Positions 1 through 11,610 of a stretch of 64,000 nt of DNA are shown here, in pieces. The translations under genes were made by a program, and so were the position numbers. Every line of letters starts with the position of its first letter. Within the stretch, counting starts at the first letter, position 1. Source of the stretch: Cytospora piceicola (lineage: Eukaryota > Ascomycota > Sordariomycetes > Diaporthales > Cytosporaceae); NCBI GenBank assembly GCA_023375675.1, contig JALQBC010000003.1, positions 1,426,001 through 1,490,000 of the forward strand. Direction: 5' to 3'. Under the pieces are notes generated by a model. The model saw only the letters and a program-made list of their open reading frames with translations, was not told the origin of the DNA and did not search any database.

Positions 1-1205
1 GCTCGTACGTAGCCTTTAAAAGACTGCTTAAAAATCGCTTTATTACTTTCGACGTGCTTTATAAAAAAGTTATTTAACTAATTAAGCGGGTATAAGCTAA
101 GTTTAAAAAAGGCGTAGGTATTAACTGTTATAAAATACTTATTAGCTTTAGAAAAAAGCCTTTATTTAAGTAATTTTATAGGTAAATCTTATATAAAGTA
201 CTACTCGAGCTTATAAAATAGTTTAAGCTTATAAAGACAGTACTTATTAACGGTAATAAGACAGATTAGTATTTTAAGTACTTTATAATATATAGCTTTC
301 TTATATAAAAAAGAGTAAGGCTAATATTTAAGTATATACGTATAGGTATAATAAGGCCTACCGTATTAATACTATATCGTATATAAACTCGAGATAAGCG
401 AACTTATTTTCCTTTTTAACTTTAACCCTTATTAATACTTTTAAAAAGCTAACCTTTTACCGCTTATATTCTTTCGTAAGATCTTTAAACGTAACCCGGC
501 AACCTTTAAACGTAACCGTTTATATACCTTTACTATTATAAAGGACCGCGATATTAATATATAATATAATACCTACTATAACGTTCTGCCTTTATATATA
601 AATACTAGTATAAAAAGTAAACGCGGCTACGGTAACGGTATACGAGGTAAGAAGGTTATAAAGCCGAGAAAGCCTATAGCTACTTAGCAGATAGTATTAC
701 TATAGGAAAGCGTTCTATAGTTATATACTACTATAAATAGCTTTATATAGTTAATCGCGTTTAGTTAGGCAGGCTTATAAGCGTAGGCTATATAGGCCGG
801 GTAGAGCGGGTAGGTGTAAGCCGGGTAGGCTAAGTAGGCCGGGTAAAGCGGGTAAAGCAGGTAAACGTAAGCCGGTAAGACTATAAGTACGCTTATAATA
901 GCTTTATTTATACCGGGTATACTATAGCCGGGTATAGCTAACGGTATATTTTAGCCGGCTTAAAGAGATCTAACGAGTACTAAACCTACTATAAATAGGT
1001 TAGGATAGGCTTATAAGGGCTTTACCGGGCGGCGTAACGGTTATAGTAGTATATCTCGCGTTAAGCGATATAACGAGGTTATTATAGAATTTTAATATAC
1101 CTAAATCGCTAATTTAAATCGTTATAAACTATACTTAAAAGCGATAATATTATCGTTTTAGCTTTAGTTAATTTAAGTAGCTTTAATTAATCTGTATATT
1201 ATAGT
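1..1205. repeat. RIP-degenerated repeat (probable dead transposable element)
   Basis: The block is rich in TA, AA and TT steps and almost lacks CpA and TpG dinucleotides, while CpG and TpA remain. That is the footprint of repeat-induced point mutation, in which CpA becomes TpA on both strands. Every frame is full of TAA and TAG stops. Between about 770 and 960 there is a run of imperfect GCCGGGTA/GCGGGTA units, which could be a mutated low-complexity coding stretch such as a gag tail. The composition returns to normal at about 1210-1250. The element type cannot be read, no terminal repeat is visible, and the left end lies outside the window. Confidence 0.8.
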
Positions 1206-3916
1206 TAAGGGTAGCGAGCGTAGGTACTACTAAGTTTATATAGGAAGGCTGCTCGGCCGCCTCCGAGCCGCGCATTGCCGAGACCTATACAGTTACCCTC
1301 GCCCGCAGCATAGTCAACCTCTCCATTCCCCCATTGCTTAGCCAAAAATGTCAGCCTGGGTACTTTTGACACCACGAAACCACATGGCATAAGCTCCTAG
1401 CTTACATTATATCAATCTCACATTGGTCAGTGACGGTACCATACAGGACTGAAAGGGGGCGCACCCCCGCGCGACAGATAACACTGCACTCGGCTCGCCC
1501 TGCACAGCTGGGCACAACAGTACATCCAGACAAAATACTTGTGATGGTGATGATGCTGCATTACTACCCACGTTGGATTGTTAGGCCAAAGTACTTGGCG
1601 TCATAGTACATACACATATCTGGGACCATATTGCGGCGTCGAGTCCCAGGCCTCGGACTGGATTGATATATCTCTTACGCCACGTTGTGTTGCGTTTCGC
1701 AGCAGACGCATATGACAGGTCATCATAACAATGCAGTGTACCTAGCTCATCGCCCCCTAGCGTCTTTCCTCCGTGTCCATCGAGCCGTCGACTGTTGCGC
1801 TAGGGGCACCTCAACGTCCCTATGGCAAGCAGCGTTCTGCGTGGAAATCACTGCACCGGTGTACATCTCTTCAATGCTTCTTCTCCTGCAGGTATGCGGA
1901 GTCAGGTGTATCAATGCAGTAGACCATGACAGGAAAATCACACCCTCCTCCGCCGCGTGTCCTTGATGCTGTGCTACCGGAAAGATCTCCAATATCGAGC
2001 ACCCCGAACGCCCGATCTGAGTCGGTGACACCTGCCAACCAAGCAGGCATTTGCCAGCCTCGCAGCGACATTTTCTTCATATTGACACTGCTCTCGCGGA
2101 TGCAAAAAAAAGGGAGGGCAACAATCAGAGAGAGGTAAATCCCTGTCGAAGGGGCCACGAGGCGTCGAACAGCGGTGGAGCCCAACGGCCGTTCGTGTCC
2201 CCAGTCAGTCGCCGCTGTCTGACATGTCTCACACACGTACATGTGGGTGTTGCGTCTGCACTGCTGTTGCTGCTGGCTAGTCGACCAGCCAGGTGTGAGA
2301 ATGCAGTGCCCTCCCTGCTCGGGCACGGAGTTCATGATCAACGCTGTGATATCTTGGATGAGCACCGGATGATGTGTGTTGAGACATATGGAGGAGTTGC
2401 CGCGAAGGATATGAGATGCTTGGTTCCTCAAGAGAACTGCAGTGTGCGCTTGACACCAGAAGGGAACCTTCTCGGTATCCCCATTCGAGTCTTGTCACTC
2501 CTCTGTGTCTTCTATCGTGCTTTTCTGTATCTCGTTGCTCGCGTCCTTCTGTACGTGCAATGCTCATCTCTCGTACCTCCTGAGCTAACTGGCCACTGCG
2601 GGTAGCCACAGGGCCGGCTCGATGGCCATGGTGGGCTCGGACTCCTTCCTCACACTTGTTCCTTAGCTTTCCTAAAGGTACACGCTTCTTATCATCAACC
2701 AGTAGGGTAATCACTGGTTGAGTTGTATCAGCCTGCTCTCCAACCAGTGAACTCAGACATCTGGCTATGTTCCAGCAATTGTTGTAACTGTCAAGACCAG
2801 TCCCCCCTCCCCGGACCGAGGGCTGCTTCTAGAGCATATTCCCAGCTACGCACGCAACCTGAGAATTTCATAGAATGGACAGCCTCTAAAATTATCAACA
2901 TCCCTTTTTGAGGATGAAAATAACAAACCCAAGCGGCGTCTTCGTTTGCCATGACGAGTGGTCCACCATGAGACTGGCAGGCTCTAGCACAGCTGCTCTT
3001 CTCTGTGGCTCTTGTTCCCAGATATGATTTTTAGGCTAGATACATAATTTCCTTACTGAAAGTAACCTTCATCTATCGGATGACCATCCGAGCGCCAGTA
3101 GGTCAAAGATTATCAACCTGGTAGGTCACTGGACAGCTAGTTTAGCCGTGGGCGAGACCATATCCTGGATACTTTGGGTCACCTGGCAGCCACCCCAGGT
3201 TGCTCCAAGGATGCGCAGACTAAATGACCCGGCGGGTTGGGACGTAGGGAGCAGGGTAATGGTGGGGAGATGGTGCTGCCCCGGGTTGGGGGGGGGGGGG
3301 GGAGGAGGGATCCCCCATGCGAGTTGTTTTCCCAGCTGTCCATGATCATGGTGTGGTCGGTCGACTGTGCCGTTACTCTCATCTTTGGGTGACTTGATCG
3401 TTTGAGTACCTTGGCAGTGGGAGGAGAGACTAGGTGCGTACTTGAAACGAATATGTCAATAAAGAGAAACGAAGACCGGTATGTATTTACTTATATTCGC
3501 CAGTGTAACGCCACAAAATCGGATCTACCTCAAGCAACCGTTAGCTGACCATCAGCCCGGGGGGACATCACATAAACACTGAGAGTTGGAGTTTGGAGTG
3601 TTGCATGAGCTGTCATTTACGAAGGCACACACAGTCTGGACATTCAATCCAAGCTATATCAACAGAGCCTTGTCTAGCTAGCTTCTTGGGATTTATTGGT
3701 CTGGCCTTTGACATTAACACAGTAATTGCTACCATTTCCACCCAAACCTTCACCGCCAATGTAAATGAGCAGTTGTTCCAGCAAACCTGGTGCCTGCGCC
3801 CTTGCAGCAACATAGACGGGGCAAATCGAAGCCACAATCAACGCCATACGCTCGCTCTGCTTCATGCTCCTCACTATCAAACCGCCATGACGAATCTCCC
3901 CAAACGAAATCCATGG
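1206..3916. other. Intergenic, no supported gene
   Basis: Overlapping frames of up to 186 aa run on both strands between 1685 and 2714, but none shows a recognisable domain, a convincing intron set or a good start context. A GC-rich hairpin (five G, a CGCA centre, five C) sits near 1455-1468. A run of G residues lies at about 3288-3302. The frame at 3593-4102 on the plus strand is antisense to the GFA gene. Confidence 0.5.
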
Positions 3917-4555
3917 CTACTCCTTGATCCTTCGTTTCTGAAACGTGTCTATACTCAACGAGTTAGCAATCTATTTCTCCAGGGCGCGGTAGAGCGAGGC
4001 TGTACATACCGGGTACTTGAGGCATCCAGCTCGATCTGGCTTCGCAGAAGAACTCGCCTTTCGGCGGCAGCTGCTCAGGGTCATCCAGAGACCCATATGT
4101 GATGTATCGGAATTTGTCCGCTGCTGCCTCCTATGATAACACACAGAGCCTCATGTCAGTACCCACCCGTGGGAAACAATGTTCAACTGGCAAGATATTC
4201 CAGGGTAAAAATACGTACTCCATATTCACAAATGAAGGAGCCACAGTTGTCACAGAACTCCCTCAGCACACCATTGTCCTGCTTGAATAGCTTGGGCTCG
4301 CCCTTGCTGTACTTGAAGCTCTCGATGGGGATCTATACGGCGAGTAAGGTTTAGAAGTCAGCGCCAAGCCCGTACTGAGGCAAGCAAGAGGGTGAGTCGA
4401 GTAAATACCTTGGATGTGAGACCATAGTTGGTTCCAAACGCCTTCTTGCAACTCGAGCAGTGGCATAGAGTGGTCCGGGCCTGGTCAGCAGACTCCAGCT
4501 TGACTGTGTACTGGAGGTTCTTGCAGGTGCATGTGCCGGTGAGGTTGAGAGCCAT
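3917..4555 (-). CDS. GFA/CENP-V-type zinc-binding protein, 137 aa (or 167 aa with presequence)
   Basis: Exons on the minus strand are 4409-4555, 4219-4332, 4010-4130 and 3917-3948. The phases agree and give 137 aa. The zinc ligands of the glutathione-dependent formaldehyde-activating (GFA)/CENP-V fold are all present: C9 and C11 (CTC), C31, C33 and C36 (CHCSSC) and C76 and C79 (CDNC). The length fits the family. In bacteria the founding members act on glutathione and formaldehyde; fungal members are numerous and mostly uncharacterised, so the substrate is unknown. The same frame is open upstream with an ATG at 4645, which would add 30 residues rich in Arg, Ser and hydrophobics without Asp or Glu, resembling a mitochondrial presequence. 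Introns are 76, 88 and 61 nt. Family assignment is firm; the start is less so. Confidence 0.8.
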
Positions 4556-5100
4556 GGTGGAAATTGGTCGCCAAAGCGCAGGGTTTGCCAGGATAGAACG
4601 CGAGCCGGAAATGTGGTTTCTGAATGCTACGAGACGAGCCAGCATAGTCTTGGTTTGTCTTCTTCTTTTTTTCTTCTTGGTTTCCTCATCTTCGAAAGAT
4701 GCTGTCAAAATGATCGGCATGTATTTGGCTGGTACGAAAGGGGTCACTGGGATATAACGTCATCACATGTCATGGTGATTTAACGGCCCCAAAACATCAC
4801 ACCTCGCCTGGTCAAATAGCCGATGAAACCTTACGCGATGAGAGTATTCTGTTATTCCTGAGAATAATTTATGAGTATTTAGAAGATTTTCCAACAACGG
4901 CTCTCAGCAATTACTTCCCTGCTGCCTGCCTCTGAGTTCGGGGTTTTCAATATATCGAAGTAGCTATCACCAAAAACATACTCAAGTCTCCATTGTACCT
5001 TGTTGTCGCCAACACGGCCTGGTATGTCCTTGTCAATCTCATTTTCAAGCAAATCGAGTGGGAAAACATGTGTCTTCTTGCTGAGAACAACACCCCAACT

Positions 5101-5640
5101 TCAGACATCGTATTCATCAGAACTCTCCCCATCTTTCCCGCTGTCATCCTCTTCTTTTCCAGCCTCCTTGCCTCTGTCCTGTCTTCCTCGTGATGCCCGT
5201 AAATTCAACTCATACCGCGATATACTTCTAGAAATATAGGTTTTGGCAAAACCCGTTGCCCTTGCTGGTGTGGCGGTCGGAGACACCTTCTTTAATACCT
5301 CCTCGCAATTAGCTTCAACCCGCATATTCCAAAGTTTGATAGACAGCATAAGTCGCTTGGTCGTTTCGAGTTCCCTCTTCCTGCCAAAACTAATCTTCAC
5401 GAATTCAAGACCAGAGTTTCGGCTCAGATGGTCCTTGTGCTCTTCCCGGACCCCTAATATTGATGCCTCACATAGTCACAGAAGCTTCTCCAGCTTGCCC
5501 CTAAGGCGCTCGCCGGCCTCAATAAAGTCCTCCATCATCTCGTTCTCATCCACCGTATGTATCCGAGGCAGTGCCTCCTTGGGCCCTTTGATTTCGTCGA
5601 ACAAAAGTCACCTGCTGTGTAGGCTGCTGTCCGTAACGGA
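5101..5640 (-). pseudogene. Out-of-reach 3' coding segment of the ULD/STAND-N-terminal gene
   Basis: Downstream of the TAA at 5643-5645 the minus strand continues with protein-like sequence, broken by in-frame TGA codons at 5608-5610 and 5476-5478. Between and after them are a segment beginning LLFDEIKGPKEALPRIH, a segment with FVKISFGRKRELETTKRL, and a basic then acidic tail ending at a stop at 5101. These pieces look like the C-terminal part of the same protein family rather than chance frames, because they are long, charged and share one frame. Either the gene is truncated by point mutations (CGA to TGA would suffice), or an unrecognised intron arrangement bypasses the stops. I could not find one with matching phase. 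Confidence 0.5.
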
Positions 5641-5642
5641 TG

Positions 5643-7411
5643 TTAGCAATGAACAGTCCAATCGTCAACGTATTTCCGTTGCCCTAAAAAGTAGCCTCTC
5701 GATTTCTGCCTCTTCAGCCTGTCCTCAGCGCGCGCCCGCAGTAGCATCTTGCGGTGACCGTCGTCGCTCATGCCAGACTCGTCAGATGAGTCATCTCGGC
5801 CTGGACTCTGGAGGTTCAGGTCACGGAGGTCATTGATGAAGTGCCGGTCAAGGTCCGTTGGGTCCCAAGTTTTCAATGAGTAGCCCGGTGGTGAGTTGTA
5901 TCTTTCTGCATCTTGGTCCGTTGCCTGCCTTATATTCAATGAAGTCCTCGAGGCTTTGGACCCAATTTTCCGAGAAACGATGATAATGCGATCAAAAGCC
6001 CAAACGTCCTCCTCGTCAGACCCGGACTCAGTACCGTCATCATCCCCGCGGTAAGCGTCGTCACTCTTTGCACGCCTCAAGAGGGCCTTGCTTATACTGT
6101 CGTGTCGTTTCTTTGCTAACCCCTGAGGTGAGTGGCCGGATCTCTGACGCGATGAGGACGCAATTCCAGGGCTGTGGCTATTCTCTCCAATATCGATTAT
6201 CCTCGTGTAAGTTCTGTTACATGTTTTGCTGGGCTGTGTCAGAGTCTGGGGAACTGATTGACGGAGAACTGGTATTCTTACCACTGTACTTCCTGCCCTG
6301 TGCCGTTCGATGATACCGTTTGGCACCAAGGACAGCTGGACAGCTTTTCGACATCCGCTGCAGACTTGGTCTCCGTGCAAAATAGTCTCATGCATACCCT
6401 CTGGTCCCTCCTGAAAAGGTCTTCCCAGCGCCAGCTGTTCTTCTCGAACATGATACCAGTCGATGGGTCCTCGAGGACATATCGGCCGCGTAGCACCCGA
6501 CGAGCCCCTCTCTTATTTACAAACAGCTGCTGCAGCACAAGTTCGAAGGTGTCCCAGTTTGTGATTGTTTGCATGTAGATGGGGTGGTAATTACCCATTG
6601 CATCTTCCAGAACAAAGTGAGGGTAACTGAGCGGTCTCTCCAAGCCCATCACGAGTGAGCGGATATGACTTATATCGCTAGACATCGTGAGAACGATCGA
6701 AAGGATCTGGCCGGTGGACTCTTGCAGTGTGGTAACGAGTTTCGAGACATAGTACAGCTTTTCCAGCACGGCCTTCCCGAACTGTGACCAGGACCTCTGT
6801 AATGCCCGAGTCTGGTCGTGCAGCATCACTTTCGTGTGAGATTCGACAGCAGAGGTGTGCTTGATGGTCTCGTCCTGGTTTCTTTGAATTATATGTCTTC
6901 AGTATGTCGCAAAGTCAGCGGGACTTGGCTTCCAAGAGTCCAAGCAGGTTTGTCTGGTCCGGACGTACTTTTGCGCTATCCCGAGCAAGATCTGCAGCAA
7001 GTTACCGTACACAAGGATGTCGCGTTGGAACTCCTCGACGTCTTTCTCTTCAAATTTGAACTGTATCTTCTTGGCGGCATCTCTGAGAACACTGCCCGAC
7101 CCCCCTGGAGACAAGCTTGTCGTGTATTTTCGTAGCTTAAGGTAGAAGTCCTCAAGGCGCTGCCAGATGTTTGCCACGGCGGTCTCCAAGGCTGTGACAG
7201 AAGTTCCATCAACGCCGCCAACGTACCGCTGATCTTTATATATATTTTCGATCTGTTCAATCACCACGGTGAGGATGCCGAGCTGCTGTATCAGGGCCTG
7301 ATATTTCTTCTTGGAGCCGCGGCTGTCATCCAGAGCTATGACGATGTCCTTGATCAGGGCGGCGATGGAGAGGAAGTCGCCAAAAGACCCAAAAGACGGG
7401 TCGAACGCCAT
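5643..7411 (-). CDS. STAND-type fungal N-terminal domain + ubiquitin-like (ULD) protein, 533 aa as readable
   Basis: Exons are 6969-7411, 6282-6881 and 5643-6201, with 87 and 80 nt introns and consistent phases, giving 533 aa before TAA. Residues 1 to about 150 are helical and begin MAFDPSFGSFGDF, the opening seen in fungal STAND/NLR-like N-terminal domains and related regulators. Residues about 215-310 contain a segment with ITNWDTF, GRYVLEDPSTG and W-rich surroundings, like the ubiquitin-like domain often coupled to this N-terminus. The remainder is acidic and Ser-rich. No NTPase or repeat domain is present. Proteins of this type are variable accessory genes, some probably involved in non-self recognition; the role here is unknown. 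See the separate entry for the broken downstream segment, which suggests this copy is shortened or dead. Confidence 0.6.
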
Positions 7412-9372
7412 GGTAAACGTCCGACCATGGGTTTCACAACCATATGGAGTGTGCAAGATCTCGGACAGAAATTGAGTGAGGATTGTTTGGATGAGAGATC
7501 GACTGAGCAAGTACTTGAGCAATTACAAGATGGCAGAAAGTTCCGGCGCGGTCAGCCCCGCCATTGCATGCAGCGTAGATGGGCTTCAGCCACTACAGCC
7601 AAGGAGGCCTGCATCAATTCATATTTGAAGGACCGGACCTGATCTGCCCTGCACTGCCTCTCGGCTCGCCAGCACATCACCGAGACGTTGATACCTACCA
7701 GCTTGCATGTTCGATGGTGGGGAAACATTTTGCCAGGGTCTGCAACCAAGATTTGACGAGGAGAAACAAATAAGCGGGTCTATTCTTTGTGTTAGTTGCC
7801 GAACTGGGAACAGATAGCATCGATCAAGTATACGCAATGACCATGACTTGTCTTCCCGCCACAGGCCTTGTGAGGGCAGTGCAAGACCGTGAAGAGAAGG
7901 AGGAGAAGGGGGGTTTGGTAAATGGAAGATCGGCCGGTCGTGTTTCCGGATAGTCATCATGTACAAGACCCAGCGCCGACCACGCGGTCTGCCTGTCATT
8001 ACCACGGCAACGTTTACACAGTGATTTTTTAGGAGAGCAGCGTGGGTGATAACGATGATACACAACTGCCATGTGCGTTCAATGCTAGAGTCTCATTGCA
8101 TTACTGGGCAGTACAGTGCCAGGAGTGTACAGTGGTTTGTTTTTGTCTGGAAGTGTGGCCGTTGCATTGCGGGGATGGGATTTAAGGCTGACATAGTGGG
8201 GACTTGCCTGCACGGACAATACTATGGTATCAATCGGTGGCTGGCTGCCCAGGTCGATAAGGTACCTACTAAGTATGTAGGTGTACTGCATGGAGATAAC
8301 CTCTCAGGTGGTCCTGGTGGTATTGTTCAACCCACCTAACCCATCAACTCAGGCCCTCTCTGGCAACCTTGGAACCCTGGCAGGCCTGGAAGGTCGACTG
8401 GTGGTTGCCCATCCATCAGCCACTCGAATTACCTAAGCGAAGGGCTTCCCTGTCGACCCATGCTCGCTGGCCGGGTTGTGGGCGCGTAGGATCCCCGTAT
8501 GTACCGCAGTACACGGATTGCTGGGCAGACACGAGAGGAGGATTGTGTAAGTACCTGGGCACCTGGGCATTTACAGTATATGAACCTTGGAAGTTGGAAG
8601 TACCTAGGTACCTAAGCACTCCCGCAGTGTACTCCCCTGTACCCAATCACCCAATGCACTTGCAGCCACACAGCACACAGCACATGCAGGCGTTCCTTCC
8701 AACTGCATTTTCAAACCCTCCCAACTGGCCAATCTAGAATTTACCGTCGTCAGCTACTGACTCCGTATACCGCCTCCTCTCAGTTTCCCTTTCCTCCTTC
8801 CACAATTCCTTTTTTTATCTGTCCTACTCCCAGTTTTCCCCTCATGCTCTGCTCTTGTGTGATTGTGGCGGCCGCTTGTTGAACGCCCTCGAGTCGCTGA
8901 TTGCTCGCTAATCTCCCGCCGGTTTGGATATCATCCGCCGTCTCGGTCACACACACTTTTGCCATCCATCCTGTCCATCTTGCTTGTTGCTATTTTCTCC
9001 TCACATCTAATTGGTCTCGCTCAACCTCGTACTTCATTCAAACCATCCCCCGAGATTAGAAGCAACCCTCATCTTCGGGAGCATACCGGAAGGGGCCATA
9101 CTGGCAGCCAGCCCATCCCTTCAACGTAGATCGACTCAATCTGGGTCAGAAACACAAATAAGTTCAAGGGACTTGTTGCCTTTCGCTCGAATCTCCCTGG
9201 ATTTCTCGTGTATATCCAAACTCCATCCAACGTCAGTCCAGGTTTTTGCCTCGTCATCGCCCATGCTCCAGCCGTATATGATCGATCGCCTTCCCTTCCC
9301 CAGCTGGTTTCCAGAACCGAGTCTGAACATACAAAGCTCTTGCGCCGCCTACACAGCTGACAGTATTTCAAA
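7412..9372. other. Intergenic and long 5' leader of the DUF7053 gene
   Basis: No supported gene. From about 8760 to 9372 the plus strand is rich in C and T (CTCCTTCC-type runs), which is usual for promoters and leaders of filamentous fungi and fits the leader of the gene starting at 9373. Copies of the CCTAGGTA/CCTAAGTA motif occur near 8270 and 8600. Confidence 0.5.
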
Positions 9373-10683
9373 ATGTCTAGCATGTTGCGAAAGAAGGAGG
9401 TTTTTACCATAATAACCCCCATTCCGGGCTTCATCCCTCGCCAGTTGGCCATCGACATTCTTCACAGCCATAGCGAGGTCATCACCCTGAACCCACTGGT
9501 TCTGGACCATAAGCCCATCAAAGCACCAAGGACTGCCGCCTCTGATGAGTACTATAGCACCTGGTATGAAATCACACAACAAATCCAGTACATACCTGGC
9601 CTCGGGAGGTTGGGCGCAGGCAAGATCAGCTTCAATGGCTGCTTCCATGATATGCCGTGGGGATTGCAAACACACATATATGCTCCCATGAGTGTTGACC
9701 TTAGGAACCGTTACCGCATCGCCGGTAACCAACCTGGAATCGAGCCTCCTGAGCAGTCAGAGATTGGCCTGGGTGCATTGGGTGCCCCTAGCGATGGGCT
9801 TTATCTTCGTGATGACGTCGAAATCAAGTGCAATGTCGCTGTCATGTCCTTTGTCAAGAGCCAGTTAAAGTCTGCGTCTAAGGAAATGGTGGGGCGCATC
9901 ATCAAGAAGGCAGAGCTGCTTGATGCTGGCGTCCTTCACGCCATGATCGAGGAGGATGGGAAGCTCAAAACTATTAACCCAAACGACCGCACCAGCACCC
10001 CGTCTGAAGCGGCCATGTCCCCCCGGACATCTCCAACGTCGCTCTACCTTCAACCCAGCGCCATGTCTCCTCCGCCAGTGCCCTACCAGGTCCCTCGTCC
10101 TAAAGCTTATCAGCAGTACAACAAGCCCAGTAGCCCCGTACAGAGCTCACGCTGGTCCGCTCCCTTTGGAGCGAAGAAATCACTACATCCTTCGGCCTCT
10201 TACGCCGAGCTGCCAGCCCAGCAGGGCCACGAATCTGCAGCCAGCATGCCAGTCGAGATGGCAGGCGACTTTTCGTATTCTCAGCCCTCTCCGCACCTAC
10301 AACCTCCTCAACCATCTCCCAAGTTCAATTCTGATGGCATCTCCATGATATCAGACCAGTCTCAACCAGCCGGCGACTGGCGGTGGTCTCAAAGTCAAAC
10401 CCCTTCCCAGAGTGGCGCGTCCCGACCCACCTCCTACTCTTCGGAGGCATCTAATGGCTTCCACTCTCCGGGGCTGGAACAACAAGGGTTTTCATCTGGT
10501 CTGTCGACACACAATGAGACACCAGAAGAACACGGCATTAATGTGGATGCGCTGAGAAAGCTCGCTCCGGCACCAAGGGGCAGACATGCGTCGCACAGTC
10601 AGAAAGCATATCCTTATAACCCGGCGGATTTTGAGAGAATGAGCGGGCGTGCGACATCGCAAAACTTTGGACACAGTTCTTGA
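9373..10683 (+). CDS. DUF7053 domain-containing protein, 436 aa
   Basis: A single uninterrupted frame starts at an ATG preceded by CAAA, a good fungal context; a second ATG lies three codons on. Residues about 5-175 form the compact domain found in a widespread Pezizomycotina family (DUF7053), containing PIPGFIPRQLAIDILHSH near the start and FNGCFHDMPWGLQTHIYAP about residue 95. The fold may be related to lipid-binding START/SRPBCC proteins, but that is inference. After residue 180 the protein is disordered, Pro-, Ser- and Gln-rich, with short repeats of SP and PQPSP type that would suit proline-directed phosphorylation. No signal peptide or membrane segment is visible. The function is not known. 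Confidence 0.85.
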   Translation: MSSMLRKKEVFTIITPIPGFIPRQLAIDILHSHSEVITLNPLVLDHKPIKAPRTAASDEYYSTWYEITQQIQYIPGLGRLGAGKISFNGCFHDMPWGLQTHIYAPMSVDLRNRYRIAGNQPGIEPPEQSEIGLGALGAPSDGLYLRDDVEIKCNVAVMSFVKSQLKSASKEMVGRIIKKAELLDAGVLHAMIEEDGKLKTINPNDRTSTPSEAAMSPRTSPTSLYLQPSAMSPPPVPYQVPRPKAYQQYNKPSSPVQSSRWSAPFGAKKSLHPSASYAELPAQQGHESAASMPVEMAGDFSYSQPSPHLQPPQPSPKFNSDGISMISDQSQPAGDWRWSQSQTPSQSGASRPTSYSSEASNGFHSPGLEQQGFSSGLSTHNETPEEHGINVDALRKLAPAPRGRHASHSQKAYPYNPADFERMSGRATSQNFGHSS

Positions 10684-11610
10684 AAAGCAAGACTGAGGAC
10701 TGGCATGACGAGCGTGAGTGGTGATAATGTTGTTGGTGTTGAGTTACGAGGAAAGATTTACGAATGTTGTCTCCAGAGCGGGTTTGGATGTTTCGCTTTG
10801 TCGCATAGCGCGGCGTTCTGTGAACGGAGGCTCTACGACTCAATGATGAGGTCCTCGTTGTGAGGACGGGATCTCGGACCCAAATTTGGTGAGATTCAGT
10901 TTTGGAGCCGATATTTTGGCGTTTTGTTACCGTAGATTTCGCAGCAAATACCAAGGAGTTTTGAAGGCTGGGTTGACGATTTGATTATCCCCCCCCCCCC
11001 CTTCTTCATAGAATATCTATATTATACAGGATACTCCCGCCCTATAGCTGCTTTACGAAGATCCAAGAGACGGTCATGGTTTTGTTGGGAAGCCGCATAC
11101 TGTGGCCTCAAGGTTGATGGAGGCACTCCCGGGGTCGTCCATTCGACATGTTTACTCCTGACTTGAACTCCGGCTTCTTGACAATCATCCCGGATGTTGA
11201 AGCCACCGGAAACTAGTCATCACCCATTGAACCTTATAAAGCTTAATCTTAAATGTTACTGACGACCAACATCGTTTCGGGTTACCTGAACTGGCTCCCT
11301 CGAACAACAACCATGAAGATCTACCGGGGCGACGTCGAGGGCGAGAAGAAAGGGGGTTTCCGGGTTAATTCGCGACTGTAGTGAGTATCGCACAGCGCGT
11401 TGCTTCACCATACGCCGACCGAGTAAGAGAGCGTCCACCCACCCAGCACATGATAACCACGATGGTGAAGTAGGTGCGGGCATAAGGACTGATAACTTCA
11501 TTCCTACCGTGATAAACCCCCGAGGTAAGCCCAATTCCAAAAGCCGCTGACCGGATACAAGGAAGGAGAAACCAGATACTCCCCAAGCACCCCTCCCTTC
11601 CAGTTCCCAT
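10684..11610. other. Convergent intergenic space
   Basis: This lies between the stops of the DUF7053 gene and the F-box gene, which face each other. It holds a run of about 12 C residues near 10989-11000. No gene is supported. Confidence 0.5.

Noticed and set aside
1685..2714. Overlapping frames up to 186 aa on both strands
   Set aside because: No family features, no splice support, and both strands equally open.
5243..5836. 197-aa plus-strand frame
   Set aside because: Ser/Arg-rich shadow of the ULD/STAND-type gene region on the opposite strand.
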